A DNA stretch of 64,000 bases from Xenoacremonium recifei (lineage: Eukaryota; Ascomycota; Sordariomycetes; Hypocreales; Nectriaceae). A program made the translations under genes and the position numbers. Within the stretch, counting starts at the first letter, position 1; each line of letters opens with the position of its first letter. This document shows positions 43,461-53,756 of the stretch, in pieces. The notes under the pieces were generated by a model. It made no database searches. It saw only the letters and a list, made by a program, of their open reading frames with translations, and was not told the origin of the DNA. The DNA lies in assembly GCA_012184525.1 (NCBI GenBank), contig WOFQ01000001.1, forward strand, positions 1 to 64,000. Direction: 5' to 3'.

Positions 43461-46088
43461 TTAATCCAAGTACTCTCCAATATTTGCAAGGTTGAAGATC
43501 GCACTAATACCGTACTGCGCAGTCTCGTTCGTAGAGATCCAAGGTGCCTCCTCACCATCATTAAAAAACTCAGGAGGAGAAACCTCGTGTACCTGCCAGT
43601 TGTGGGTTTGAGTGTATCCGTCGGTTCCAAAGAATTGATCCCATGCAGCTTTTGCAAGAAGGCTGCAATTCTCTTCCACAGCTACTATAGCCGTGAGGGT
43701 AGAGTGACTTTGTCTCCACATTCCAGGACCACAAGGGAAGTCAAACCCAAATTCCTTGCGTTGGATTACAGATCCTCCATTGTAAGATCTGCAATAGGAT
43801 AGCCATGGTTTGTAAAAGCTTGCCACCACCCCAGGATACTCGTCTCTGGCGTAGTCTATTACTTCAGTAAGTACTTCAGGGAAACCGAATAGCATGGACA
43901 AGTGAGAGATAGCATGCTTAGGTGTCGGTGGAGGGCATTCGCGAATTTCTCCCGTCTTGGGATTCAGCAGAATCGCATTATTCGCTAAGCCAAACGAAAG
44001 TCCGGACAGCCCGTTCAGCATCTTCATCAGAAGATCCCGGGCTTGGATCCATCCATCTGACCGCCTTTCCCAGGCTGTGAGCCAGGAGGCAGCTAAAGGA
44101 CCACAGTCCAGGCCAATATTGGTCATAGCAAAGCCGTCAGGAATGTCTGCGTGCTGCTGTACCTTTCTGTGTGAGTCGACTTCCATTAATGCATCTTGGC
44201 AGTGTTGAAGTTCCGATATGAGATCCCCAATACGCTCGTTCCCTGTCAGATAGTAATAGATGCGTCTGTATAGCACATTTGATATCCGAAGTTGCTTCGA
44301 ACTATCGCTGAAGTGCTGTACACCATGCCGTGTCCCAAAACCTTTGAATTTCCCCTTGTGATAGACATCTACCTCAGCAGTATGCCATGTCATAGCTTCG
44401 GCCATTTTAAAAACGTCAGCCCTTCCCGTGTGCAGAAAGTAGAGCCATAGCCACAAGTCAGTCGACAGCTCAGAGTTATCCCACGCATAACCACCCACGT
44501 CATATCTCCAGGCGTGTCGGAATGGATCATAGGAATGCTGAACGTCTCCATGGTCCAAGAAGCCATACCATCGGTGCTGCTCGACTTGCTTGGAGTAGAA
44601 GTTGAATAAAAGACTAAGATTTCTTTCAATATCCAACTCTCTTTGAGAAGGAGAGCGACACAAATTCCGAAAGTCGGGCGCCCAGCAACCATGGAAGACG
44701 CCTGTCGAGTGCATATACTCTGGTGTGGGAACCAAACGAGGACACGCTCTAACCAAAGATGAAAAACGGCTTAAATCTTGGTTCGAGGGAGTGACCATGT
44801 ATGGCCGGATGAAGACTTCATTTGATCTTCCAATCCCGTTTGCTGTGGCAAACCCAGGCTCATAATCCTCATACGTAACTACGAGAGCCTCGAGCTGTTT
44901 GCTGTAAGAGTCCAATCCCAGTCCGTCATGATAGGGCGTTGTGTCAAGAGGCTCCGCGAGTGGAGAATACAACCACATTGTCATAGCTCCCTCATTCTTT
45001 GTCAAATCTTCCAGGTCTATTTGGGTAGGGTAGCGTTCCCAGAAGCTGGTCATGCTAACGGCTAGGCCACCGTGCCTGGCCGACCCGACGTAAGCAGTTC
45101 CATCAGCTCGTGTACCGCCAGCCGCCTTGACCCAGGAGCAGTGGCTTCCTGTTCTCTTCCTGATGGTAAATCCGTCTGGTGACAATTGAGAAAGCGTATA
45201 AGAATCCCAAGAGGGGATGGTTGCAAGACCTTTCATCAGGTCAGACTTTTCCCATTCGTGTTCTTGCAGTGTCACTGGCCTGCCTTGGGTCTGATCAATT
45301 CTGTTCTGAACAGTAGGGCCATATCGTAAGCCTGAAAGTCCTTGGACCTCCTCATTCAGAATACTTCCGTCTTTACCGCCAAGTCGGATGTGCCTATTGT
45401 AGAGTTCTGTGTCTCGCAACGGGATCGAGAATCGGACTCCTAACGATGACAAGGGCTCATCACACTCCAGATCATGTATGAAGGAGTGAACAAGTCTGAT
45501 AGTGGAGGCATCAGAGTGTACATAGACTCTGACATCAAACGGAAGATGCTCCTTACCATCTGAAATACATACCCCTGAAACCTTGATTACGACCCTACTG
45601 AATGTCGCATTCTCAACCCTAATGGCTCGGAGAACAGTGGAGTACTCCTCCTTGTTGATAGAAGCAACGATTGTGGCCCCAGAGCAAACACAGTGTCCAT
45701 TCAGTGACAAGCTTTCAAACAAGGACAAAGATCCAACAAGCGAGAACTTGACTTGGAGCCCGAGCCTTGTGGATATCGTAATGCTGGTGGCGTCTTCTTT
45801 GACACGGATTGCTTCTTCATCTCCTCGAGTGTCGGATCCCTTCACAGAATATGTATCAAGGTAGGGAACATTGTTGCTGATAGAATGTGCAGTCCACTTC
45901 AGAGAACCATCGGCCCAATATGCGATCTCACGGGAGTCTAACGGATAGATTTGGTCTTGACCTTCAATAACGAAAGTCTGTCCTGGCTTGTGGGCCCCCT
46001 TAGGCCACGGCATGCCAAAAGAGGCCCCGTTTGAGAGAGGCTCGACATCTGCTCCGGTTGCAAGCCATCGCACTGTCCCGACCGTCAT
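43461..46088 (-). CDS. Exo-rhamnogalacturonan lyase-like protein (PL26 type)
   Basis: Single-exon gene. The ATG at 46088 gives 875 residues beginning TVGTVRWLATGADVEPLSNG then GMPWPKGAHKPGQTF and YWADGSLKWTAHS, the typical start of fungal PL26 exo-rhamnogalacturonan lyases such as PcRGLX. The open frame continues upstream to 46247, but those residues do not fit the family. Later parts include RWYGFLDHGDVQHSYDPFRH, WDNSELSTDLWLWLYFLHTG and TEVIDYARDEYPG. These enzymes cleave rhamnogalacturonan from its end by beta-elimination. No signal peptide is visible at either start, so intracellular or atypical secretion must be assumed. It is divergent from a sugar transporter and convergent with a Zn2Cys6 regulator. 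Confidence 0.82.
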   Translation of the reverse strand: MTVGTVRWLATGADVEPLSNGASFGMPWPKGAHKPGQTFVIEGQDQIYPLDSREIAYWADGSLKWTAHSISNNVPYLDTYSVKGSDTRGDEEAIRVKEDATSITISTRLGLQVKFSLVGSLSLFESLSLNGHCVCSGATIVASINKEEYSTVLRAIRVENATFSRVVIKVSGVCISDGKEHLPFDVRVYVHSDASTIRLVHSFIHDLECDEPLSSLGVRFSIPLRDTELYNRHIRLGGKDGSILNEEVQGLSGLRYGPTVQNRIDQTQGRPVTLQEHEWEKSDLMKGLATIPSWDSYTLSQLSPDGFTIRKRTGSHCSWVKAAGGTRADGTAYVGSARHGGLAVSMTSFWERYPTQIDLEDLTKNEGAMTMWLYSPLAEPLDTTPYHDGLGLDSYSKQLEALVVTYEDYEPGFATANGIGRSNEVFIRPYMVTPSNQDLSRFSSLVRACPRLVPTPEYMHSTGVFHGCWAPDFRNLCRSPSQRELDIERNLSLLFNFYSKQVEQHRWYGFLDHGDVQHSYDPFRHAWRYDVGGYAWDNSELSTDLWLWLYFLHTGRADVFKMAEAMTWHTAEVDVYHKGKFKGFGTRHGVQHFSDSSKQLRISNVLYRRIYYYLTGNERIGDLISELQHCQDALMEVDSHRKVQQHADIPDGFAMTNIGLDCGPLAASWLTAWERRSDGWIQARDLLMKMLNGLSGLSFGLANNAILLNPKTGEIRECPPPTPKHAISHLSMLFGFPEVLTEVIDYARDEYPGVVASFYKPWLSYCRSYNGGSVIQRKEFGFDFPCGPGMWRQSHSTLTAIVAVEENCSLLAKAAWDQFFGTDGYTQTHNWQVHEVSPPEFFNDGEEAPWISTNETAQYGISAIFNLANIGEYLD

Positions 46089-46288
46089 TTTAACGACTTG
46101 ATATCTTTTGTAGACAGCCGGCCTCCATGAATTTAGGTCAGAGTTTTGAAAAAGGGATGATGAGAGATGATAGGGAGAGGGGAGGGATAAAGCAAAGTAA
46201 GGATTACTGCGAAGGGGGGAAATATCGCGTCCTCGATAATCTCCCATTCCATGTACTAAACGGTCAGAAACAACTGCCGACAGAACGC

Positions 46289-46322
46289 GGGGGTGGGGGT
46301 TGAGGCGGGGTTGAGGCGGGGG
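46289..46322 (+). promoter_or_regulatory. G-rich array: CreA-like sites and G-quadruplex pattern
   Basis: Four G-runs (46289-46293, 46295-46299, 46307-46310, 46318-46322) are separated by loops of 1, 7 and 7 bases, which fits the G3+N1-7 quadruplex rule. The same stretch holds three GCGGGG words, matching the CreA/Cre1 consensus SYGGRG (start positions near 46287, 46305 and 46316). It lies between the divergent lyase and transporter genes, as expected for glucose repression of a pectin module. Binding is inferred. Confidence 0.6.
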
Positions 46323-46376
46323 TAAACCACGATATACGGCAATTTCAATATTTAGCCGGAACTATTGTTTGATAAT

Positions 46377-46628
46377 CCCCCAAACATCCCAGATTCAGGG
46401 ACCTGGGAAGTGAGCGACGCCGATAATCCAAGGAGCCGAACTACCGGGCATTTTGGGGTTCGGTCTAAAAGAACCCGAGCTCTTTCCAGCAACATAGTTA
46501 CGAGACTTAACCGCAACCTTTCTTGGATACCCCCAAACGCCCCAACCTCAAAGGCCTGGGAAGTGGGTAAGGCAATGATACAACTGACCGAACTGCCGAG
46601 AATTTCGGGAATCGGACCAAAAGGAACC
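46377..46628 (+). repeat. Duplicated ~100-bp promoter module, period about 153 bp
   Basis: Two imperfect copies, 46377-46476 and 46529-46628, share CCCCAAAC, then CTGGGAAGTG, then CCGAACT, then CGG-rich ends and GGAACC/GAACCC at the end. Offsets between matching words stay at 152-153 bp throughout. The most conserved part in each copy is an inverted arrangement of CCGAAC with TTCGG or ATCGG, a form that Zn2Cys6 proteins often bind. They lie in the transporter promoter (its ATG is at 46749). Reading them as coding would extend the transporter N-terminus by 128 unrelated residues, so I treat them as regulatory. Confidence 0.6.
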
Positions 46629-46748
46629 GTTGTAGTTATTAAGATGGTCAAATTATATATCAGAGGAACCCTTCTTTCCGGGAACTCAACCTGCACCATC
46701 AAAGTCAACTTGCACTCAGTTCATCTCTTCTACTTGCCGACAGCTATA

Positions 46749-48374
46749 ATGGCGGTTGAACAACAGGAAGACACAAGGGATCCCAATTCCATCCAGTCCT
46801 TTCCAGGAAAAGATGAAGAGAGTTACATTACTCCCGATGCTGTCCTGAAGGGAGCCCAACAAGCAACCGATGCAGAGCATCACATGACACTCATGGAAGG
46901 CATCCGCAAATATCCCAAAGCTTGCCTTTGGTCACTTTTATTCTCATCAGCCCTAATTATGGAAGGGTTTGACAAAGCATTCTTGACTGCCTTTTTTGCA
47001 TTTCCGGCATTTCAAGAGAGATACGGCGAGCTCCAGAGCACAGGTGATTACCAAGTCCCCGCCGAATTGCAAGCAGCGATCGGAAACGGTGTTTCCGGCG
47101 GCCAGATTGTTGGTTTACTCCTGAATGGAGTACTAGCGGACCGATTTGGCTACCGCTGGGTCATGGAGGGTTGCCTGTTGCTCATGGTTTGCTTCGTCTT
47201 CCTGCAGTTCTTTGCCACCAGCATTTACATGTATCTTATTGCGGGGATTCTTCTTGGTGTTCCATGGGGGGTATTCCAGACATTGACAACTACATACGCT
47301 GCGGAAGTCTGCCCGAACGTACTGCGACCTTACTTAACCATGCTTGTCTCCCTCTGCTGGAGCATCGGATATCTTATCGGCACATCGGTTCTGCGAGGCT
47401 TCCTCTCATTGTCTGGCCAATGGGCATATCGAATCCCTTTTTCTCTTCAATGGGTCCTACCAATTCCTCTGGCGATCGGTATATACTTCGCACCCGAATC
47501 TCCATGGTGGTTAGCAAGAAAACATCGCCCTGTTGATGCAGAGAAGGCACTTCGAAATCTTCAATCCAACGGTGTCTCCGAAGAGGAAATTGCGAATACC
47601 ATGTCCATGATGATGTACACTGTCAAGATTGAAAACGAAATGAATACCTCTAGCTCGTACGGAGACCTATTCAAAGGGGTCAACCTTCGAAGAACAGAAA
47701 TCACCATTTTTACATACACAATCCAAGATATCTGCGCCCCGCTTGTGTCTTACGTTGTTTACTTCTTGCAACAGGCGGGGTTGCCTACATCGTCAGCTTT
47801 CGATTTTGGGATGGGCCAGTACGCGATGGCAATTGTAGGCGTTCTTATCGCTTGGTATCTTGTTCCGAAGGTGGGACGCCGAACACTACTCTTATGGGGT
47901 GTCGCTTTCATGTCTTCGACTTCCATCCTCATCGGCTTCCTGGGTATCCCTGATACAGTCAAGCAACCCCGATTTGCTTATGCTATTGGTAGTATTCTTC
48001 TAATCGAATACTTTGTGTTTTTCATCACCATTGGTCCAGTCATTTATACTATCGTTACTGAGATTCCTTCCAACTACCTTCGAACTAAGAGCGTGGTGCT
48101 GGCGAGGGCAACTTACAATCTTAACGTTATTATTTACGGGCAGCTTGTTCCTCGGATGGTTCAACAAGCATCCTGGAACTGGGGCGCAAAGTCGGGTTTC
48201 TTCTACGGTGGTTTGATGGCTGTCGGTTTCATTTGGGCCTTCTTTCGCGTACCTGAAACCAAAAATCGCACCTTTGCCGAAATTGATATTCTCTTTAAGA
48301 ACAAGGTAAAGGCACGAGACTTCAAGACGACGAGCGTCAGTCTTGCTGAACAGTCCGTTGATAGAAATGGGTAA
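46749..48374 (+). CDS. MFS sugar transporter
   Basis: Single-exon permease of 541 residues with about 12 membrane helices. The start at 46749 is chosen because a hydrophilic N-terminus (EQQEDTRDPNSIQSFPGKDE) leads into the first helix, as usual for fungal sugar porters. Family marks are present: LADRFGYRWVME for the loop 2-3 motif, PESPWWLARKHR after helix 6, VGRRTLLLWG in loop 8-9 and PETKNRTFAEIDILF near the C-terminus, as in alpha-glucoside/maltose-type porters. No introns. Divergent from the PL26-like lyase gene, so it may take up rhamnose, galacturonate or oligomers released by it; the sugar is not shown by the sequence. Confidence 0.9.
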   Translation: MAVEQQEDTRDPNSIQSFPGKDEESYITPDAVLKGAQQATDAEHHMTLMEGIRKYPKACLWSLLFSSALIMEGFDKAFLTAFFAFPAFQERYGELQSTGDYQVPAELQAAIGNGVSGGQIVGLLLNGVLADRFGYRWVMEGCLLLMVCFVFLQFFATSIYMYLIAGILLGVPWGVFQTLTTTYAAEVCPNVLRPYLTMLVSLCWSIGYLIGTSVLRGFLSLSGQWAYRIPFSLQWVLPIPLAIGIYFAPESPWWLARKHRPVDAEKALRNLQSNGVSEEEIANTMSMMMYTVKIENEMNTSSSYGDLFKGVNLRRTEITIFTYTIQDICAPLVSYVVYFLQQAGLPTSSAFDFGMGQYAMAIVGVLIAWYLVPKVGRRTLLLWGVAFMSSTSILIGFLGIPDTVKQPRFAYAIGSILLIEYFVFFITIGPVIYTIVTEIPSNYLRTKSVVLARATYNLNVIIYGQLVPRMVQQASWNWGAKSGFFYGGLMAVGFIWAFFRVPETKNRTFAEIDILFKNKVKARDFKTTSVSLAEQSVDRNG

Positions 48375-48811
48375 GCAAGGAAAGGAGTGAGAGAAGATGG
48401 TAACGTACTTGAGGAAGGTGGTGTGATCTCTCTTCTAGCCTGTATATGAGGCTGCGGTCAAGCATGATGCTATATCATAAAGTAACGCCCGGGAGGAGAG
48501 GCCATGCTGAGTTGATGAGGTAGTTATGTTCTGACTTTTTGTTGAGTGTCTGCTCCTGAAAGACCTACTGTTTACTATAAGGCCTTTAACTGCATATAAT
48601 ACCCAATCCTATGCCTTATATGGGATAACGGGCTTGTATTAATTTCCTACCCTGTCACACGCTGCAAGTCGGAAGCACTATACTTATAAGCCCTCCAAGT
48701 AGGTCATGGCGCTGACTTGCAGATTAGAACCTTGGACAGATTTATTTCTCTAGTTAAATAGATACTCTAACAGCTTAGCAGCTAAATCAAGACTGCACTA
48801 ACGCCCGATTT
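48375..48811. other. Intergenic segment between convergent genes
   Basis: The transporter gene (plus) and the monooxygenase gene (minus) end towards each other here. No gene or strong terminator hairpin seen. Confidence 0.45.
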
Positions 48812-50541
48812 TTAGCTAATCCGTAGCGGCAGAAAAACAGTTTTAATGGCCTGTGAGATATACTCTGAGTATGTGCCGGAATCCCTTAATGAGATTACAA
48901 TGAGAGATCCTACGCCAAGACTCAGCAATGTACTGACGAGGATCCTGGAAACCGAAGCGTTAGGAGTTTCAACCCTGCGGACTTCAAAGTCTGACCAGCG
49001 TGGGAATATTGTCCGTAACCAGTAGAGGAACATGGGATCCGGATAAATGAATGTGTTCTTCTTGGTCTTGGGATTGATCCACCAACTCTGACAACCGCTG
49101 TTAAAGACAAGGTTTTTCAGTCTGCTATGTACCCAAGCTAGGTCGCGGCGTTGGGCTTCGGGCTTGACCATGATAGAGGCCGCAGGGCTATAACTGGTGA
49201 GGACCGGCCGTAGCAGACGACAAGTATAATTAATCTGGCACTCCGAGTGGAAGATAACGGAGTGTTGGCCGGTGGCAGCGTTTGGACCATACAAGATGAA
49301 GAAATTAGGGAATCCGGTGACAACAGTGCCCTTGTATGCTTCAGCGCCGCCCGTAGAGTCCCAAACATCGTGCAGGTCTCGGCCATTCTCGCCCTTGATT
49401 TCGATTGGATGAAGCCACTTCTGGGTCATGAATCCCGTGGCGAAAATAATGGCGTCCGCTGGGTAGGTCGCGCCACTTTCCGTCTCGACGTGACGGGGAC
49501 CTATCTTGGTGACGTTGTCCTTCGCCAAGTGCATGTTCGGCGAATGCAATGCGGCGAGATATGTTGCAGTGTTAACTCGTCGCTTACAACCAGGCTCATA
49601 GTCAGGCCTCAATACCTCGCGGTACTGGGGTGGAGCGTCATTCTCGATGAAGGAATTGGTAGTATCACGAATCTTCTGCCTCATGCGCGCCCCGTCTTTG
49701 GTCATTAGGAAGGAATAAAAGACCTTCTCAAGCTCCCAAGCGAGCAGGACACGGTACAATCGAGCCGCGAGCGGCACATACTTCATGGCCAACTTGAAAG
49801 CGGATGAGTAGGTCGGGTTGCCCTGGGTATGTCTGTTAGTTTCATCTAGTACAAAAGTCATGGGAAAGAGTCGCGATGGCATCTTACCCTCTTAGTCCAC
49901 CAATGAGCACTCTTCACCAACTGGGTCACCTTTCCCTTCGGAGCAGCTTCTCTAACGAGCTCAGGGACGAACTGCGTCGCAGAGGCCCCGTTACCTAAGA
50001 CAACAATATTCTTGTCTTTGACCTCGAGGGAGTCATCCCATCGAGCGCTATGGAATATTTTGCCCTGGAACGACTTGGCGCCGTCAATCTGCGGGATGAA
50101 AGGCCGGTCCAGGGTACCGACTGCACTTACGACAATTGCCGCTTCCCGAACAAACTTCTCTCCTGTCTGCGTGTTCTCAAAAGTGCAAACCCAGAGCGAG
50201 CGCACCGAGTCCCAGTGTAGGTCCAGGCACATCGTGTTGAACTGACAGTTAGGAAGAATGTCATATTTCTTAGCGACAGACATGAAGTACCTGTGCAGCT
50301 CGTCACGTCCTGGATACATACTGCTCCAATCAGGGTTCAGGGCAAAGCTGTACGAGTAGAAATGACTTGGAATGTCGCAAGCACATGCGGGATATCGATT
50401 GTGCCACCAAGTGCCGCCGATATTATCGGATTTTTCATAGATAGTAAAGTTGTCATGCCCGAGCAGACGCTTGAGTTGGACGGCCATCCCAAGGCCTGAG
50501 ACGCCACCGCCGATAATGACGACGTTTTTCGAGTCACCCAT
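48812..50541 (-). CDS. FAD-dependent Baeyer-Villiger-type monooxygenase
   Basis: Class B flavoprotein monooxygenase of about 550 residues; two exons, with the intron near 49895-49830. The N-terminal Rossmann motif is VVIIGGGVSGLGMAVQL; GGTWWHNRYPACACDIPSHF follows, and the Baeyer-Villiger fingerprint FxGxxxHxxxW is present as FQGKIFHSARW with D after it. The second NADPH motif is NIVVLGNGASATQFVPEL. After the splice, the middle shows FATGF and GPNAATGQHS. A hydrophobic helix near the C-terminus (ILVSTLLSLGVGSLIVISL) suggests membrane anchoring. Such enzymes insert oxygen into ketones or hydroxylate; the substrate is unknown. It is divergent from a regulator gene with a damaged zinc cluster. 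Confidence 0.9.
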
Positions 50542-51155
50542 AGTTGATAGATTTATATCGAAAGTGAAATATGGGAATGAGAAGGTGGGCAAAAGAAAGG
50601 ATGCTTGTATTGAATTTGGTTTGGAAAATCATTCTGTTTACTTGGGTCGCCGCCTTAGCCCTTTTATCGATTTTCGGTAGCCCTCGATGTGCCAGTGATC
50701 AGGTAGTATAATGGAAGTGCGGAGATGGTCCCGTGTCTGGAAAAGACATTCGGGAACACCTCTGCGGCAACGGCGTTTAGACTTTCATTCGCTTAGGAGA
50801 GGCTTCAATCTATGGCGGCTCAGATTGGGCGACAGGAGGTGTATGCAGCTGCCCCAAGTGGCGTGTGTTTACCATTCGAAATTGGCAATGGGGACGGCCA
50901 TTCCAGCCTCACAATAGGGTAATTGCAAGCGCAACCGGTGCGGAGTACTCCGCACTCAGACCAAGGCTCGTCACGCGCAGCCGCTAGCGCCAAAATGGAC
51001 TTTGCAGACATTTATTAACGTCAGGTTGACCCGCTGTAGGGCGCGACCACTTGCCAACAATTCTACTCTACTCTAACCGCTCCCTCGAGTCCTGTCGCCA
51101 CGGTTGCCTCACCTCCTGCACATTCGCCAGGAGTCTTCCCCCCTGTAGACGCAAA
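50542..51155. promoter_or_regulatory. Divergent upstream region of monooxygenase and regulator genes
   Basis: The 614-bp region between the two starts holds one perfect palindrome at 50938-50955 (annotated separately). No other motif can be assigned. Confidence 0.45.
50938..50955. promoter_or_regulatory. Perfect 18-bp palindrome with CGG-N6-CCG
   Basis: GTGCGGAGTACTCCGCAC is a perfect inverted repeat. Its core CGGAGTACTCCG has the CGG-N6-CCG spacing used by several Zn2Cys6 dimers (Ppr1 type). The left half (CGGAGTAC) recurs at 25366-25383 and 55158-55170. A binding site for the neighbouring regulator or a common repeat word are both possible. Confidence 0.55.
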
Positions 51156-53756
51156 ATGCCTGGTCAATCCCGCGCATCACTTGACCAATCCCCAACAGCA
51201 TCCAGCGAAACAAGAAAGAAGCACTGCCGCTCCCGGTCAGGATGGTACTGGGATTCCCCCAGACACGCCCACCCCAGAAGAGATCGATCACTGACACTTA
51301 GTTCTTTACGGCAGCCTTCCCTGTCGCCGGCGTAGGCGAAAATGTATGTATCAAGATTGTCCTATGCCCAGAAGGCCGCTGTCACCATTCTCTATGTTTA
51401 CCGTCCTCGGAATCTGAACGCCAGAATGTTGTTTAACTGGAAAGTATGAACCCTAACGCGACGGATAACTAGGTGATGGGCATCGCCCCGCTTGTCGAGA
51501 ATGCCACACGCGCCGTGTCCAATGTGCTTGGGGATTGAAGGTTTCCTTTCACCCTTCAAGATCGCTACAGCTCTCTTCGGAGCACACTGCCGCACTATTA
51601 GACCTAGACAAGCGGAGAGAGAATGCTCAGCCTGACGGGACTGAGGCTGGCAACCACGGAATGGAACCACTCGTTGTAAGTCTCAGTCCTATCATTTTGT
51701 CCCAGTAATCGCTGAATGACATTCGTGTCTTGTCGAGATTATCGACGATACCGAGGAGATTGTTCGCTCCTTTCGCAAAGATGATAGTCAATCGTCATCA
51801 GCAGATGAGTCCGACGGCGATGCTCCTGAGCAACCCTTACAGGAGCGTCTCCAAGTGTACGACGAGGGTGTTTCAATCATTACTTCTAACGACATGGCAT
51901 CCTATGGGGCTTACCTCAGATCCGATAAGGAGGAAGTACGAAATGGGGATGCTAGTACTGGCAGTCTAAACAGCGACGTTGTAGCTCCTTATGACCAAGA
52001 CAAAGCGTTTGACGACTCGAATCTTATACCTCCTGACCTTTCACATCCAGACATCACAAGAACTCCTCTGGTTCCTGGAATTTGGGTCGCCGATCTACCT
52101 GTCGCTCCCTTCTCCCTGGGGCAGGCCATTTCTCGGGGTGCTTCCCCTGAGCCAGAACCTAGGTTCCCTGTCTCGCAGATGATGAAGATTGAGCTCATTT
52201 CTGCGTATATCAAAGAGACTGCGACATGGTGTGAGACCACAGACTCGGACATCCATTTTTCCGCCCGGAGCGTCCATCATCTGATGGATTCGAAACCCTT
52301 TGTTGGGGCAGCCATGTCCCTCGCTTCTCGTCAACTTGATGCTATGAAGGGTCATTCCCGGCATATCACCCTCGAGCTTTATCAGTACACCATTCGTCTC
52401 CTATTAGGACATGATCCTGCGGAAGCAGACTCGTCAATCCTGGCAACATGCACAATCCTATGTGTCTACGAAATGATGGCGTCAAGTGTTTCTGAGTGGA
52501 GGCGCCATCTTAGGGTGCGCGGACAAGTCTTCTACTATCTCCTCTGCTTAACAAACCGAATGGGAGCTAACTCATGTATACTCGTAGGGCTGTGCTGGCT
52601 TACTAAGAATGCGTAAATGGAACGGAAACAGCGAGGGTATAGTCAAGGCCTGCTTCTGGGCTTTCGCAAGGATAGGTTCGGAACACCTTCGACTGGTAAC
52701 GGGTTTTTCCGTAACCCTTCGATAACAACTGCTAAAGTAAGCCAGATGTGTGGGCAGCGTTCATCCTCAACCAGACCACGCTGATCCCGACGGACTCATG
52801 GGTAAACGAAGACTCGCTTGTCATAGTTGCTGCAAGAGGGGACACCGACGATTACTGCAACTTAGCCATCTTGATATTTGCGAGGATCATTAACGTTCTC
52901 AACGAAGAAAATCACAATGAAGGTATCTGTCGAGGTGGGCTAAGAGGGAGGGCCCAGACGTTATGGGAGGAACTTCAACGATGGAGACGCTGGCGCCTCC
53001 CCAGTGTGAAGCCGTTATTGAGAATGGACAAGACTGCAAAGCACCCCTTCCCTACAATTGTATTCGCTCTATCTGCATCAAGTAAGCCCCAGTGTCCCGT
53101 AATTCGCTGCTCGGAGCTGATCGCGACAGTAGTATGTGGGAATACCTTTTACCACGCCGGTTCAATCCTCCTGCTACGAAGCGGGTTAGTTAGACCTGAC
53201 CCTGCTGCAGATGGGACCGAAGTAGTATGTGCTCAGCGTGTACCAAGCTATAACTGGCAGCAGAACTCATATTATATAGCCCAGTCCTATTTGGCATGCT
53301 CGGGAGCTTGGAGGGATTTCTACTAGCAACCATTCTCAGTAAGCTTACTACTCATCTTTCATGTTTAAAGAGCTCCCTAACTTTGATTCCCAATACAGCG
53401 CAAACTGGGTGAATCATCCTCAGCCTTTGTACATCGCAGGCACAGTATTCGGTGGAACACCAAATACGGTTCTAGTTCAGCCAGGGCATCAAAATCACAA
53501 TAGAGTTGCGCCAGATCAAATGTCGGGACAATTGCTGCAGACAGACCCTAGGTTGACCGAGAGCGATACTTTTGAAGCCAGCACCTCTTCTGTCATGGAT
53601 GCAGCGGCGGATTTCAATAGTCCATCGGAACCGGAGGATTTTGCTGCTGAAAAGATTGCTCTCCTGAGGCATTTGGCTAAGATCGAACGCGAAACAGGCT
53701 GGAAAACCTCGGGACGGGCGAAAGATTTGAGGATTCTCTGGGGCTTGGAGAATTGA
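51156..53756 (+). pseudogene. Zn2Cys6 regulator gene with an incomplete zinc cluster
   Basis: From about 51470 a spliced gene is clear: GHRPACRECHTRRVQC, the second half of a zinc cluster (C-x2-C-x6-C), then a long region to 53756. The later parts are SRSLQLSSEHTAALLDLD, ETATWCETTDSDIHFSARSV and RQLDAMKGHSRHITLELYQY. They continue with RHLRGCAGLLRMRKWNGNS after an intron, then a C-terminal EKIALLRHLAKIERETGWKT. This order matches ARCA-type fungal_trans_2 regulators, with at least five introns. The first half of the cluster (C-x2-C-x6-C) is not found in any frame upstream. A start at 51156 gives a basic RKKHCRSRSG and then loses the pattern. The gene is therefore either damaged in its DNA-binding domain or has an unrecognised exon. 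Confidence 0.6.

Noticed and set aside
43457..43802. Open frame on the plus strand under the 3' end of the PL26-like lyase gene
   Set aside because: It overlaps well-conserved lyase coding sequence on the other strand and has no family resemblance.
46365..46748. 128-residue N-terminal extension of the sugar transporter in the same frame
   Set aside because: The stretch consists of the duplicated promoter module and has no resemblance to transporters; the ATG at 46749 gives a normal N-terminus.
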